A stretch of DNA of 64,000 nt from Dipteronia dyeriana (GCA_032871835.1 CM065299.1:25189074-25253073); one strand, 5' to 3'; counted from the stretch's first letter, positions 12,037 through 24,560 are shown. Made by a program: numbers and translations. Notes: generated by a model from the letters alone, not told the origin.

Positions 12037-12850
12037 ATGTTTTCTAGTGTTGAAAATGAGCCTATTTTTTTAGAAGAACAAAAGATGAAAGATCTTGTTC
12101 AAGAAAATGAAAGAATCTCTAGAATGAATAGGTCTCTTAAAAAGAAGCTAGAAGAAATTTATGAGCTTTGCTTAAAAGAAAACAAAGAGCTTAAAGATAA
12201 AATACTTAGTCTAGAAAATAATTTGATTGATAGCAATGAAAGACTAAGAATTTTGAAACATGAAATTGAGCCAAGAGATGTTTCTCTTAATTGTGCTAAA
12301 AGACTTGAAAATGAACTTATAGTCAAAATTAGCAAACATGAAAGTTAAGAGAAGTTACTTAATGACAAGCTTGATGGGTTCAATAGGATAATGAGTAAGA
12401 TGTCCTCTAATGATAATAAAGTATAAAATTTCATCAAAAGAGGACAACATTCTAGTGACAAAAAAGGTTTAGGATATGTAAATGAAAAAGTTACATCTTC
12501 TTCTAGCAATCCTACTTTTTTCAAAGCTAGTGGTGAAGTTTATGTAGGCACTGTCTTTAACAGTATTGCTGTGAATGTTACCAGAGGTGCCTCTACATCA
12601 ACAAGGAATGTCAAAGGAAACTCTTAACAAATCCAAAGACAACAATCTTCATGTTCTCATACATAAGGTAAAGCATCACGGAAGCTACATCAAGAAGGTT
12701 ATAAAATGAGAAGGTATAATACTTCAAGTGCTCAAGCCAAAGGTAATCCTCTCAAATTTGTACCTATTTGTCATTATTGCAATATGATAGGACATATAAG
12801 ACCTAGATGCTATGAGTATATTTGAAAATGCAAATATAAGAATGATTTAT
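12037..12850 (+). pseudogene. E2 gag remnant (coiled coil plus zinc knuckle)
   Basis: An open stretch of 103 codons from ATG 12037 encodes a charged heptad-rich segment (LKKKLEEIYELCLKENKELK-like), typical of the central coiled coil in Sire-type Gag. It stops at 12346. Further on, 12769-12810 encodes CHYCNMIGHIRPRC, a CX2CX4HX4C nucleic-acid-binding knuckle, in a frame broken by stops. The N-terminal capsid-like region that should precede the coiled coil is missing: only about 85 bp separate the primer site from this ATG. Gag would package element RNA, but this copy cannot make a full protein. Confidence is high for gag identity and lower for exact limits. Confidence 0.75.
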
Positions 12851-13099
12851 AGAACATGTCTTTGTTGAATGGTCATAGGAAATCATCCATGTAGGGATCT
12901 AGACTTAGACCTAGGAAGACCTTTGATAAACATGTTGAGAAAAATGTTATTGATGATTTGTTTGTGAAAAGATGTGGTATGCCTCATTCTACTATGCATA
13001 AGAATGTTGATAATGCTTTGTTTGATTTGTTTGAAAATGTGACTAATAGAGTCATTGTGCATAATAACAAATCAAAGCAAGTTAATTAAAGTATAAATG

Positions 13100-16000
13100 A
13101 GAAACATGTTAAGAAAGTTTGGATTAGAAACGACACAACACGATGCCATGTTGCACAATATGCGATTAGAGCCAACACATCCAATTCTTGGTACCTATAT
13201 AATGGATGCTCTAGGAATATGACTGGTAACAAGGAATTCTTTAAGAAACTTGTTATGAAGGATGATGGTTGGGTGACTTTTGGTGACGGCACCAAAAAGC
13301 AAGTTTTAGGCAAGGGAACAATTTGTATCCTTGGATTGCCTAAAAGTAAAGATACTTTGTACATAGATGATCTCTAAGCTAATCTAATAAGCATTACACA
13401 TTTGTGTGAGATTTTTCAAGAAGTTAGCTTTAACAAGGATGTATGTACAATAATTGATAAAATGAGCAAAGTTGCTTTGAAAGTCAAAAGATCTCTTGAT
13501 AATTGCTATTGTCTTGAGATAAACCCTCTAACTTGTAATATGGCTAAGGATTGCAACAAGCTTGAATTATGGCATGAAAGATTAGGCCACAAGAACTTTA
13601 AAGATTTAAAGAAACTTGAAAAGTACAACATTGTTAGATGTCTACCTAGTCTTGGTAAGAAGTTTGATGGAGTTTGTGAACCTTGTCAACTTGGTAAACA
13701 AACCAAAGTGTCTCATAAAAAGAACACTAATTTTATCTACCAAGAAGCCCTTAAAAGTTGTACACATGGACCTAATGGGACCAATCCAAACTGAAAGCAT
13801 TATTGGCAAGAAATACATTTTTGTATGCGTTGATGACTTTTCTCGGTTTGCTTGGGTTTATTTTCTTAGGAACAAGACCAAAACTATTGATTACTTCAAG
13901 AAATTTTGTAAACAAGTTCAAAATGAGAAAGTTCTTGCAATATATGGCTAGGGTCATGCTCAATAGTAAGAAAGTCCCTAGGAATCTTTGGGTCAAAGCA
14001 GTCAATACCGTTTGTTATGTCTCTAATAGAGTATTTAGAAGGCCCGACAATAAACAAACCTCTTATGAGCTTTGAAAGGGAAATAAGCCTAATGTGAGTA
14101 ACTTTCATACTTTTGGGAGTAAGTGTTTTATTTTGAACGATAGATATCACTTAGGAAAGTTTGATGCTAAAAGTGATGTTGGTCATCTTTCTTGGTTATG
14201 CCATTAATAGTTGTGTTTATAGAGTTTTCAATTTGAATACTAAAACTATTATGGAATCTATCAATGTTAAGATAAATGACTTTGACATGCTTAATTTGTG
14301 TGATGATAAAAGTGTTAATGAACCTAAAGAAAATCTTTTGGATGACACTAAGTCACCTACTGATGTGACTAGTTGTGAGTCTAGTGAGGATTCTCATAGT
14401 GATTCTAGTCAAAATGATGACATTGATGGTGGGATTGAAGAATGAAGTTTAGAACATGTTATTCTTGATAATCAACAAAATGTACAAAATATTGAAAACT
14501 CTAACTCTAGACTTAGAAACATGCACTATCAAGGAGACATCATAGATGATTTGAATGAAAGGGTATCCAGACTTTCTATGCTTGCTACACACCTCAAATT
14601 GAACCCGAAAACATTAATGAGGCTATAGAAGATGAGTTTTAGGTTGGGGCTATGAAAGAAGAACTAAATCAATTTGAGAGGAATGAAGTGTGGTTCTTAG
14701 TTCCTAGACCAAAAAACATTAATGTGATTGGCACAAAATGGGTGTTTAGGAATAAGACCGATGAGAGTGGCAAGATTGTGAGAAATAAAGCTAGACTAGT
14801 GACTCAATGGTGCACTTAAGTTGAAGGTGCAGATTTTGATGAGACATTTGGACCCGTTGCACATCTTCAGTCCATTAGACTTTTGTTGTCCATTGCATGT
14901 CTTAAGAAATTTAAATTGTTACAAATGGATATAATTTTTTTTTAAATGGTTATCTTCAAGAAGAAGTGTATGTTGAACAAAATAAGGGTTTTGTAGACCC
15001 ACACTCTCTTAATCATGTGTATAAATTGAAAATGACTCTCTATGGCATTAAGCAAGCTCCTAGAGCATGGTATGATAGGTTGACTCAATGTCTTGTTGAG
15101 AACAACTATAAGAGAGGTGGTATTGATAAAACTTTGTTTGTTAAGCATCATGATAGTGACATTTTTGTTGCACAAATATATGTTGATGACATTTTTTTGG
15201 GTTAACATGTAAAACCAATGTTGATGAATTTATGAATGTCATGTCAAATGAATTTGAAATGAGTATGGTGGGTCTGCTCAATTACTTTCTTGCTATGCAA
15301 GTTAAACAATCTAGTGATGGTATTATGTTGACACAATCCAAATATCCTAGAAATCTTATTAAGAAGTTTGGGCTTGAATATGGCAAAGATTTTGAAACAC
15401 CCATGAGTACTACTCTAAAACTTGACAAAGATGAAAAAGAAAAGAGTGTTGTTCAAAGTCTCTAAAGGAGCATGATATGTAGTCTTCTCTACCTTACGAC
15501 TAGTAGGCGAGATATTTGTTTTAATGTTGGTTTGTGTCCTAGGTTTCAAGTCAATCCTAAGGAATCTCACTTGAAAGCCATTAAAAGAATCATTAGGAAT
15601 ATAAAAAAAACATATAATCTTGGTTTATTTTATTCTTTTGATACTAATTATATTCTTATTGGCTATTGTGATACGGATTGGCAAGAAACATTGATAATCG
15701 TAAGAGCACATCGACGAATGCTTTTACTTGAGGAATAACTTAGTTGCTTGGCAAAACAATAAGCATTTCATCTCTCTCTCATCTTCCGAAGCTGAGTACA
15801 TTGCGGCTGAAAGTGCATGCACATAACTTCTTTAGATGAAGTAAATCCTCAAGGATTATGAGATAGAACAAGGTAAAATGACTATTTATTGTGATAATAT
15901 GAGTGTTATTAATATCTTTAAGAATTTGATTCAACACTCGCACACAAATCATATAGATATTAAGCATCACTTCATTAGTGAACTTGTTGAACATTCTATT

Positions 16001-16102
16001 GTTTCTCTTGACCATATGCCTACTAAAAATCAAATTGCAGAATTTTCACAAAGCCTTTGGACAAAGAGCAATTTAAATCTGTTAGAAGATCTATTGGCAT
16101 GA
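13100..16102 (+). pseudogene. E2 pol remnant: protease, integrase, RT, RNase H
   Basis: The copia domain order is readable through many stops and frameshifts. Protease: the expected active-site DSG reads YNG (codons 13198-13206), so the catalytic Asp is lost. Pre-integrase zinc motif: LWHERLGH and CEPCQLGKQTK (about 13567-13710) keep the HHCC pattern. Integrase: the first catalytic Asp (HMDLMGP) is present, but near 13935-13945 the sequence jumps from QNEK to MARVMLNSK, deleting about 65-70 residues that hold the other two catalytic acids. [22 protein letters not shown] and an intact YVDD box (15179-15190). RNase H: SEAEYIAAESACT near 15786, then YCDNMS at 15880. The element is dead but could be mobilised in trans only if its RNA and ends were recognised. 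Confidence 0.85.
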
Positions 16103-17483
16103 TTTGTGTTGATTGATATCTATATGTGATTGTGAATGGCTTGATAAGCAAACCTTATTTTTAAATATCAATTTCTTTGAGAGCTACTCACTTCAGAAGT
16201 AATGATCTTGAGTAAATAACTTTTATTGTTTCTAAATCATGTACATGAGCATTAAAATCTTGTTTTACAAAAGTGCACTAATTCTTCTCTTATATGTTTA
16301 AGTTTGAGTAGTTAAGTTTGAAAATATGTAGATTATGGATGCATCTTGAAGTTTATTGATTAGTAAATGATAGATGACCTATGGTTAGTATCCATTTTGC
16401 TCCGACAACTACATAGAACTCAATGAGCACCTTCACGAAAAGGGCTACACACTTTGGTTGTGAAGCCGCCCAATATAGGAAAGGGCTACACCATTGTGAT
16501 GAGTGAAAGCCATCATGAAGAGTATATGTTTATGTTTCTTACAAAAATCAAAGAAGTGTTGAAAATAATTAAAAAAAAAACTTTGATTCAAAGCCTATAA
16601 AGAAAAGGAAGAAGGCTTAAAATAGTATAGTTGAAAATTGTGATTGCTCGGGTTGAAAAATAGAAATGGGATGACGAGTCATATGCACACACACGCTCAT
16701 ATGTTGAAATCTATTTTTTTAAAGCCAAAACTTTGGATGATAAGCGGTTTGACCTTGATTGTAAAAGCTTTAGATGTATAGGTGTTGATATAGTTTACAT
16801 GTTGATATCACATTTGCTTCTACTTGAAGCATTCCACACACACACATTGTTCAATGTGCTTGATTCATTAGCAATGAGAGATTATTTTTGAGAGATTAAT
16901 GAAAATCTATGATTCTCTCTTTGACTTTGAAAAGTAATGTTATAATTTCTCTTATTGCTTGAGATGTTTGATTGTGTGATTCCCTTATGAACAAGTTTAC
17001 TTGTTCCTCAAAATGTGGAGCATATATTAAGGGAGAGCTTCGTTTGTTCAAACTTAGTTCTTTATTCAACTTGTTTGCATTATATCTCATATTTCTATTA
17101 TGCATCCTTTGTCTATTTCTTGACAAAAAGGGGGAAAAATGAATTCCTCACCATATGTAAGATGTACCTTGTCTTAAGGGGGAGTCCTAAGGGGAGAAAA
17201 AAAAATCTTGCTTATATGAGATAGGGGAGTCTTATTATTATTATTTTTTTATGTGAATATATCTCACCAATCTTCTTTGGAAGATCTCTTATTGGTTTGG
17301 TGGTGTTTATCTCATATATGCTTTGATTTTCAACAAAGAGATTTTTGAAGACTCATGAAGACATGAAGACATTCCAACCTAGGTATCTCTTTACAATGTG
17401 AGGAAGTGAGAATGCAATCAACCATGAGTGATTGTTGTATGGTGAGGTTGAGGTTTTGTCATGGAATAGCCAAAAGGTAAGAT
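16103..17483 (+). mobile_element. E2 3' noncoding region with polypurine tracts
   Basis: No ORF of note. From 16632 it matches window positions 1-948. AAGGGGGA-like tracts occur at about 17125, 17175 and 17189, and CAAAAGGTAAGAT at 17471-17483 abuts the 3' LTR as the degraded primer tract. Confidence 0.75.
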
Positions 17484-19694
17484 TTTTAGGTTTTATATTT
17501 GTGTTGGCTTGATTCTATAACAAAACTCTCTTTCTTTGTAATGTTTAGTTACTTAGGTGGTTCGTGGATTGTATGAGCTTCAAAGAAGAAAAGTAACTTC
17601 TCATGCAAAGTTCATCATCAAGAGGAAAGGTGTTTGCTTAGATGCTAAGGTATCGAGATTCTTCTTCCTCTTAGAAAGCATAGGCAAATACACACATATC
17701 ATACATTTGTGTCCCTACATCGTTGTACAAAATTTGGTATAACACATGCACACACTTATTCATGTATGCATACGCATTAGATTAAAAAGTTGACAATTTA
17801 GTAAATTGAATGTTCTAGGATTATATATAGAAATTTGCATACTTATGTGTTCTTGTGTTAATTTTATTGTATTTATATGATATTGAACTTGAATTTATGC
17901 TTAAATAATTCCTCATTGAATTCTGGTTGTTTCGGTTACTCATTCGTGATTTTTTAGTGCATAGTTTTCATCTTTAATTTTCAAGTTGAATTCTATATTT
18001 TTTGAAAAAGATTTTGTGATGTATTTTGTTCATGAGAGTGTCCCGTTTCGTAATCCAAAAATGGATTTGAAATTAGAGTTCAGGGGCCAGAGATATAGCC
18101 AAAGAACTGAATGAGAATAAAAGGGAGAAGGAAGGGGACAACAGCCTTTTCTCGAGGAGGCGTGTGGAGCTCCATCACGTGCCTCTACGAGAAAGGAGGC
18201 CTTTTGCCCCCATGGAGGGATACATACCTCCATAGGGTGCAGAGATGTCCCCCTCCCACTGGTGTTTGGTTTCTCTCTTTAAATTTCCCTTTATATATCC
18301 CATTTCCATCAAATTCTTTTCCTAGAAGAAAAACTTGAAAAACGTGTACATAAATTTTGCTCTCCAACTTTCCTATCTTCCAAACATCATATCTTTTTCA
18401 GTTGGAGTTCGATTTGAGTGATTCAAGTTGGAGATTTCTCATCTACCAGTCCTTTATCTTTTTCTTAAGAGTTTGGAGTCATTTGATTGAAATTTCTAGT
18501 AGCTTCACACACAAAAATAGGATTGTATAGTTTTCATATGAGGTATTGGTTTCTCTATTGATTTTTGATCTTCAAGTCTTCAATTGCCTTGGGTTGTCTT
18601 ATTCCAAATATGTTTGTTTGTTATGTATACATTGATTAGAGTATTGAACTCTAATAGAGATAGATTGAGCTTTAATTAACATACATGTTAAATTAGGTTT
18701 CTAAAATATACTGCATTACATGCTTGTGATGTTGTATTATGCTAACTTCGATTTTAGAGCTATTTTGTGTGTTCATTGACACCTTCTCTATGATAAGTAG
18801 TCTCTATATATGCTAGGTCATTTTGATCGAATATTTGTAGAAATAACATATTTGATATGTACATGCATCATTTGCTTGATTGCACATTTCCTTTTAAACT
18901 AGAATACGTGTGATTTGTGCTTATAGATCCATTTCTAGTTTCCATATGATATATTGATCATATATGCTATGTTGAGTATTTTTACATCATTTGCATTCAC
19001 TTAGATCACTTGCCTTGTGAAGAGGTTGGAAGTCTCGTTCTTTATAGTGATTCTTTGGATTGAACATTGGAAGTTACATCTGGATAGTGATTCTTCGAGT
19101 TGTGCATTGGAAGTCACATTCCTTATAGTGATTCTTTGGATTGCGCATTGGAAGTCACATTTCTTAGAGTGATTCTTTGATTTGTGCATCGGAAGTCTTG
19201 GCTAGAAATGTGAGGTGTTGGATAGCTAAGCATTGGAAGTCTTCTATTGGAGAGTGATTCTTCAATTTGAGCATGGAAGTCACATTTTGGAGAGTGATTC
19301 TTCGATTTGTGCAAAGTGGCATTTCTTTCATTGTGTAGGGTTGAAGGGTAGCTTTCTAGGTGGGGTGAAAACTTGATAGATTGTACCTTTTAACTTATTA
19401 GTGAAAAGTTTTTACCGGTGATTGTGGTATCAACTTGTGGATGTTTCCTCTTCGGAGGTTTTAGCACGTAAAAATCCTTATGTTGATCTTTGCTTTTATT
19501 TTTCCTCACTTTCTTGAATTGTGTTGATTCATTCATTGCTTATTTGATATCATGTTCATTTTGTTGAATCAATCAAATTGATTTAGTTTCTTTGTGTAAT
19601 TGTGTTTCTTATAATGAAAAAGAGATTGCAAAATATTTGAGGTATACCTATTCACCCCCTAGGTATATTTGACACCATATTAAAGGAATTTTCA
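17484..19694 (+). repeat. E2 3' LTR
   Basis: It is 2211 bp and aligns along its length with the reassembled 5' LTR. The start TG has decayed to TT; the end is AATTTTCA. The ~40-bp tandem array at 19010-19320 has one unit more than the 5' LTR array at 11310-11550. It carries no insertions, so it served as the reference for the empty target sites of solo LTRs C and D. Confidence 0.87.
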
Positions 19695-20480
19695 CTCGTG
19701 GCACAAAATCATATGCATAATCATATAACCAAATTTATGCAACTCAATTAAGTAAGAGAGATTTAAGGAGTTTTAGTACATGAAATTTTTGTGAAAGAAT
19801 GTTTTGCATACAAGACAAGTTGTATTCAAGATAAAAAATCATGGTATTTGGCAAAACGAGCAACAAAGGTTTCCAAAAGAGAATTCAAACCAATATCACC
19901 CTTTGCCATGGAAAAGCAAGATATAGATTGTAAAATAAATTTAATTTTAAGAGCAACTATATCAAACTTTATAAGCAAAACAAAACATGAGCGACTATTG
20001 CCCCTTTTTTTATTTTTTCGGGTGGGATGCTCGTATGATAGTAGCCTTGTTCGAAAAATAAAGAGAGAGAGACTTTTGGATCGTAAAATCCTTTGAAGGG
20101 TTACTAGATCTTTATTGATTAAAGTCTCATCATAGCATTCACTTTTAAACATTTAAGAGTTACTTCATATACTTCAATTTAAAACAGGTCATTTATAGAA
20201 TCATCATGTCATGGAGATCAATCATAGGTTATTCAAAAATGTACATCCAAAGTAAATTTCCCTATTCCAAAAATGTGTGTTTGATCTTAAATAAGACATG
20301 GATTGCAAAAAAAACAAAATTTTCATACTTATTAAAAACAAACATATAAGATTATGTACAACCAATCATATCAAGCAATTAATAACGAAGCATAAAGATT
20401 ATCAATGAGGACAATGCATTATTACGCAAATTTGCTCTTTTTACTTGAGCTCCCCATTTGGGGTCAATCACCAAAAACCA
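19695..20480 (-). mobile_element. E1 copia 3' noncoding region, part 2
   Basis: It lies between the E2 insertion point and the end of E1 pol on the minus strand and is the other half of 3941-4410. Polypurine-like sequence (minus strand CAAATGGGGAGC) occurs at 20450-20462. The 101- and 108-codon frames here overlap on opposite strands and show no known domain. Confidence 0.65.
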
Positions 20481-21055
20481 TCAAGGCATATGACAAATCC
20501 CAATCGACCTACTAAGTGATTTGAACCTAGTTGAGTCTAAGGGCTTGGTGAACAAATCCGATAGTTGGTCATTTGTGCCAACATGTTCAAGTGCAATGCA
20601 CTTGCTTTCAACTAGCTCCCTAATAAAGTGATGTCTAATGTCTATATGCTTAGTTCTAGAGTGCTGAACAAGATTCCTTGAAATATTAATTGCACTCATA
20701 TTATCACAATAAAGGGTTAGAGTTCCTTGATCAAAGCCATAGTCCACTAGCATTTGTTTTATCCAAAGGAGTTGCGTGCAAGCACTCTTAGCTGTTATCT
20801 ACTCGGCCTCAGTTATGGACAAGGAAATGAAATTTTGCTTCTTGAAAACCAAGACACCAAGTCGTTTCCTAGAAAGTAGCAACCACCCGATGTACTCTTC
20901 CTATCATCATAATTTTCTGCCCAATCTACATCACTAAAGCCAACTAAACTAGCATTAGTGTCAAAAGAGTACCATATCCCATAGTTGGATGTTCCATTCA
21001 CAAATCGAATGATTCACTTCACAGAGGAGAGATGGGACTTCTTAGGATCTGCTTG
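20481..21055 (-). pseudogene. E1 copia pol 3' end: RNase H region
   Basis: The minus strand encodes, in order, QADPKKSHLSSVK, then a SDVDWAENYDDRKSTSGGCY block (RNase H start, about 20890-20960), then YCDNMSAINISRNLVQHSRT and HIDIRHHFIRELV (about 20610-20720) and TNDQLSDLFTKPLD. This is the canonical end of Ty1/copia polyproteins. Frames are broken by a stop near 21013 and a frameshift near 20810-20830. The upstream part is cut off at 21055 by the gypsy-like LTR. Compared with E2, this copy has a better preserved RNase H end, but only about 190 residues survive. Confidence 0.85.
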
Positions 21056-21831
21056 TGTTATTGGTATAATTTGGAGAGTGTGACACGTCAGCAACACTGT
21101 ATGGACAAACAAGGGTCGGGGTGCCACGTTAGCAAAAGTCAATAGAACCGAATCCGTCTGAGTTGACCAAATATGGCTTCTTAATGTCTGATCGGGGTTA
21201 CCTAAATGGTCGGGTATACGAGATAACAATAATCCGGTCGGGATTACCCAAATGGTTGGGCCAAGGCCTATGGTCAGGGTGAAACCTCCGATCGGGAGAA
21301 AGAATTCTGGTCGGGATTGGCAGATGGTCGGTTAAACAACACATGGACAACATTCTAGCTCAATGCAGCTACGACTCAAATACGCAGAAAAAGTGCCTGA
21401 TTCAAATAAGGCATATTGAAGGACACTTTGATAAAGAAATAAACTTATTTATAAATATTAGAGAACAGGTTCGGTAAGAGATATGAATACAATCAAAATA
21501 CAACCAATTTGAAACGTGAAAGAAGAATAAACACGACTCCGATAAGTTAGAGTTTTATTAAATTACGAGAACTTTCCGTACTTGTACATCAAGACTTAAG
21601 GTTCTATGTATGTATAAATAGATCCTAACAACACCCATGAAAGGGTTAACACAAGTTAAGCTTACAAGCGTGCAAGAGAGATTGAGTGTGCAATTAATCT
21701 TATCATAGTGAATTCTTGTACCTTGTTTGCTTTTCACTTATCTTGATTCATAGCTCAATTGTTTATTCACATTCACATTCACTTGTTTGACGCGTCGTTA
21801 ATTAAACTTAATCCAAAAATCACAGTCAACA
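21056..21831 (+). repeat. 5' LTR of a Ty3/gypsy-like element inserted in E1 pol
   Basis: The homology of E1 pol stops exactly after 21055. The next bases TGTTATTGG begin a 776-bp block ending GTCAACA, so the ends are TGTT...AACA. It is followed by a primer-site-like ATTGGCGCTAGAAGG. Several GGTCGGGATTACC-like repeats lie at 21190-21330, and TATAAATA at about 21613-21620 could be the LTR TATA box. I found no matching 3' LTR in the window, so the element is truncated or rearranged. The expected target duplication would be gcttg (21051-21055). Confidence 0.75.
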
Positions 21832-21850
21832 ATTGGCGCTAGAAGGAGGG
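21832..21850 (+). promoter_or_regulatory. Primer binding site of the gypsy-like element
   Basis: ATTGGCGCTAGAAGGAGGG follows the LTR end. TGGCGC-type primer sites are usual in plant Ty3/gypsy elements; the specific tRNA was not checked. Confidence 0.65.
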
Positions 21851-21890
21851 GCGATAACCAACTCTTAATAAGACTTGTGAAAGTGATAAT

Positions 21891-23235
21891 ATGGCAAACA
21901 ACAGAGATGAGAGTCAATCTCCATGTGACCTTGGTACCCCGTGTGGAACTAATAACCCTGGTGTAGCCAACAACAGCGCCGAAGCTGAAGATTTACCTTC
22001 CCAGACTCCAACCTCTACCAGACAAGATCTGATAACGACCACAGATGCCGTTTCTAGTGTTTCCCCGGATGTATTCAATCAAATCCAAGAAACCCTACGG
22101 AGAGTCATTGAGGATGCTGCTAGACAGAGAATCAACATGATAACCACCACTAGTTTAACCTCCCCATACCAGTTGTCGAGACCGGTGGTGACCAAGGATC
22201 CCAGGATAAGCTCTGAGATAATGGCTACAACTTCAGGCGCTCCGTAGAAATCCAGAAAAGATAAAGGGCGCCATCGTGAGAGAATGGAACATACTCAAAG
22301 AAGCGATGACCGCTAAGAAGACCAGGATCCCAGAAGTCATGAGGGCCAAGAGAGTATGAAAGCAAGGGAATAAAAGTAGCCTAGTGTGTAGGCGGACATA
22401 GGAAGAAATCATGAAAGAGAATCAAGGTTTGATTGGGAAGATAGGTATGAGGGTGTAGAACCAGATCCCGATCAGTTTCTACTAATGAGGATGCTCTGCC
22501 CCGAAGGCACAGAGAACCAACTTCTGTAGTCTGGTACAACCCTCATAATGCTCAAATCATAGGGCTGGTCCCTAGGGACCCTTACGACCTCACCATCCAT
22601 CAGAGAATCGTCAAATATGGGAGTTAGAAGGTGAACAAGAAGTCTTGTTGAGAAAGATAAAAGCCCTAGAAAGAACGCATAGTTAGGCTAATCTACTGAT
22701 TGGTAACTCAGATAGTCCATTCACTTAATCCATAAGGCAAGTAATTTTTATAAGAAGTTCAGGATGCCGAATGTAGAGCATGTTAGAAGATATTAGAGTG
22801 CAACTGCATTGTACGACTATGATGATGTACTCATGTGCAGGATGTTCCCTCAGACGTTAGGAGATCAAGGGTCTATATGGTTTAGTGGCCTCGTTAGGGG
22901 ATCGATTAGAAACTTTGAAGAATTGATACAAGCCTTCACTAGACAGTTTCTGGGGAACATTCAATGAAGGCAGTCAATATCCATCTTGTCAACTATAAAG
23001 CAAAGGAAGGATGAGAAATTGAAAGACTACTTGACCAGATTTTCCTAGGAAGTATCGGAGGTGTAAGATCTCAACGATGATACGGTAGTGTCTACATTCA
23101 TTAACAGTTTGTAGCATAACCAATTGTCACTATGCCTATGGCAGAAAAGGCCAACCACGTATGCAAGCATAATAGATGATGTTGGAGGATATGCAATGGT
23201 AAAGGAAAGAGAGGCAGATGTCATGGATACAAGAT
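21891..23235 (+). pseudogene. Ty3/gypsy gag remnant
   Basis: An ATG at 21891 opens a 118-codon N-terminal stretch rich in Ser, Thr and Asn. After several stops the frame at 22795-22965 encodes ALYDYDDVLMCRMFPQTL, then WFSGL and NFEELIQAFTRQF. This is the signature of the retrotransposon Gag capsid domain (small hydrophobic blocks around W-F and F-x-x-L-x-x-x-F). It is followed by KQRKDEKLKDYLTRF at about 22990-23040. Stops at 22246, 22966 and 23048 make it non-functional. No protease or polymerase follows in this window, so pol is missing or displaced. Gag identity is good; length and subfamily are uncertain. Confidence 0.75.
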
Positions 23236-23239
23236 CCCA

Positions 23240-24560
23240 CATTCTCTTCGACAGTTGATCATGCATAATCAGGTCGATCAGAGTCTCCAGATCATCATCT
23301 TCTTCTTTAAGGATGATAGGATCAACCCCAACATGGGGAACTACTGGATCAGCAACATGCGGGGTTTCCATTCATTTATGAATAGCCTTAAAGGTGGAGG
23401 ACCCACTACTGTTTTGGCTACCTTTCCGCTGATCACTTCTCCGCCGGATCTTACTTTGCCCAACCTTTCCCTGTTGGATCTCTCCCTGCTAAGTCTCTCT
23501 TGGATGGATTTTTCCCCGAGTGGACCTCTCCTTGGAGGATCCTCTCCTGCAATCCCTTAAAGGGGCATCATGATCACCCTCATGAGCCTGCGTAACAGGG
23601 GATGTTGTGGTGTTAGGATTAGGCTTGTAGACATGCTCCACTAATTCATGCTTATAGGGTGTAATTCCCTAAGCCACTTGATCGACGACCTCTCTCCTGT
23701 TATCCCTATCAAGAATCTTAGCTTTTTCAGTCTGATCGTCAGCAATGATGTCTATCTCATGCATTAAAAGGAAAATTCAACGAAAATGGTAAGGGCGGAT
23801 ACTAACAATATGGAATCGGACGATAAAAGCATCATGACTTACAGTGTTTGCGTTTACGTTTGTTGGATATGGCGGGGAAAAGCTCTAAGTTGATTAGTTC
23901 CTTTTCTAAGAATAGATTGTGACGGTCCCTAACCTCCCAAGAAGTCTGAGCCGCCTTAACAACCAGAGCAGCCTGCCCCGAGTCCTCACATGTGGAGTTT
24001 TGTTCCTTAGCTCGGGGTTACAAAAGTGTCTCAAGACATTATTTCAGTTCACATTTTGGTTAGAGTCGGCCACCACAGTTTAACCCCAATCACCCCAACG
24101 ATGAACCAACTGTTCTTTCAATACTTGTTGAAGGGAGAGAAACCCCATATAAAGCCTTTGTGATATTTGGTAGTGGCAAGGACAGGTCTCTCCTTAAAAT
24201 TACGAGGAATCCAGTGACTTGGTGAGGTGGATTGCAAGTGGAAAGTACTTAGTGTCTACGCGACCAAGGGTGTAGAAGTTACAAATCTCTTGGGGTGTCT
24301 AGCCCTGATCTTCATCCACTGATGTCACATGCTGATCAGCACTCGATAAGAATTGGGGGTCAGCTGCGTTGGAGCGATCCCCGTCTCTTCCAAGAATTGG
24401 GTAGATTAGTTCCCACGATCTGGTCCACGATCGGGTCATCTTCGTCAGACCTGTTACAGACTTACAGGTGAATTTCATTCTTCCATGACCCACGCTTAGA
24501 CTCAGATCTGTGTGTTACTATTCATTGTCAACTTCTTGATAACAATGTTGATCTCTCCCA
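23240..24560 (-). other. Unassigned minus-strand coding-like segment next to gypsy gag
   Basis: Codon-like conservation appears on the minus strand: an acidic block (EEDDDLETLIDLIMHDQ) at about 23255-23310, a block reading GQAALVVKAAQTSWEVRD at about 23920-23975 that ends at a good splice donor (GTAAGTC near 23845), and ICNFYTLGRVDTKYFPLA near 24225-24280. The frames are interrupted. Similar antisense ORFs accompany some plant gypsy elements, but I do not recognise a domain with certainty. Confidence 0.3.

Larger units (their letters stand above)
4411..19694 (+). mobile_element. E2: decayed Ty1/copia retrotransposon, Sire-like, with nested insertions
   Basis: Order on the plus strand: 5' LTR (three pieces: 4411-4475, 7085-7980, 10698-11937), primer binding site at 11938, gag remnant, pol remnant in copia order (protease, integrase, reverse transcriptase, RNase H), long 3' noncoding region, polypurine tract at 17470-17483, and 3' LTR 17484-19694. 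Flanks cttgt/ctcgt form a 5-bp target duplication with one mismatch. The first ~64 bp of the two LTRs differ at about 4 positions by eye, which implies an old insertion. The long 3' noncoding region, repeated polypurine tracts and pol motifs favour the Sire/Maximus lineage; that placement is inference. Confidence 0.85.

Noticed and set aside
19791..20152. Opposite-strand frames of 101 and 108 codons
   Set aside because: Both sit in the E1 3' noncoding region, overlap each other and show no family signature.
23045..23371. 108-codon minus-strand frame over the gag/antisense boundary
   Set aside because: Half of it is antisense of the gag relic; only the acidic N-terminal part was kept as a weak coding-like signal.
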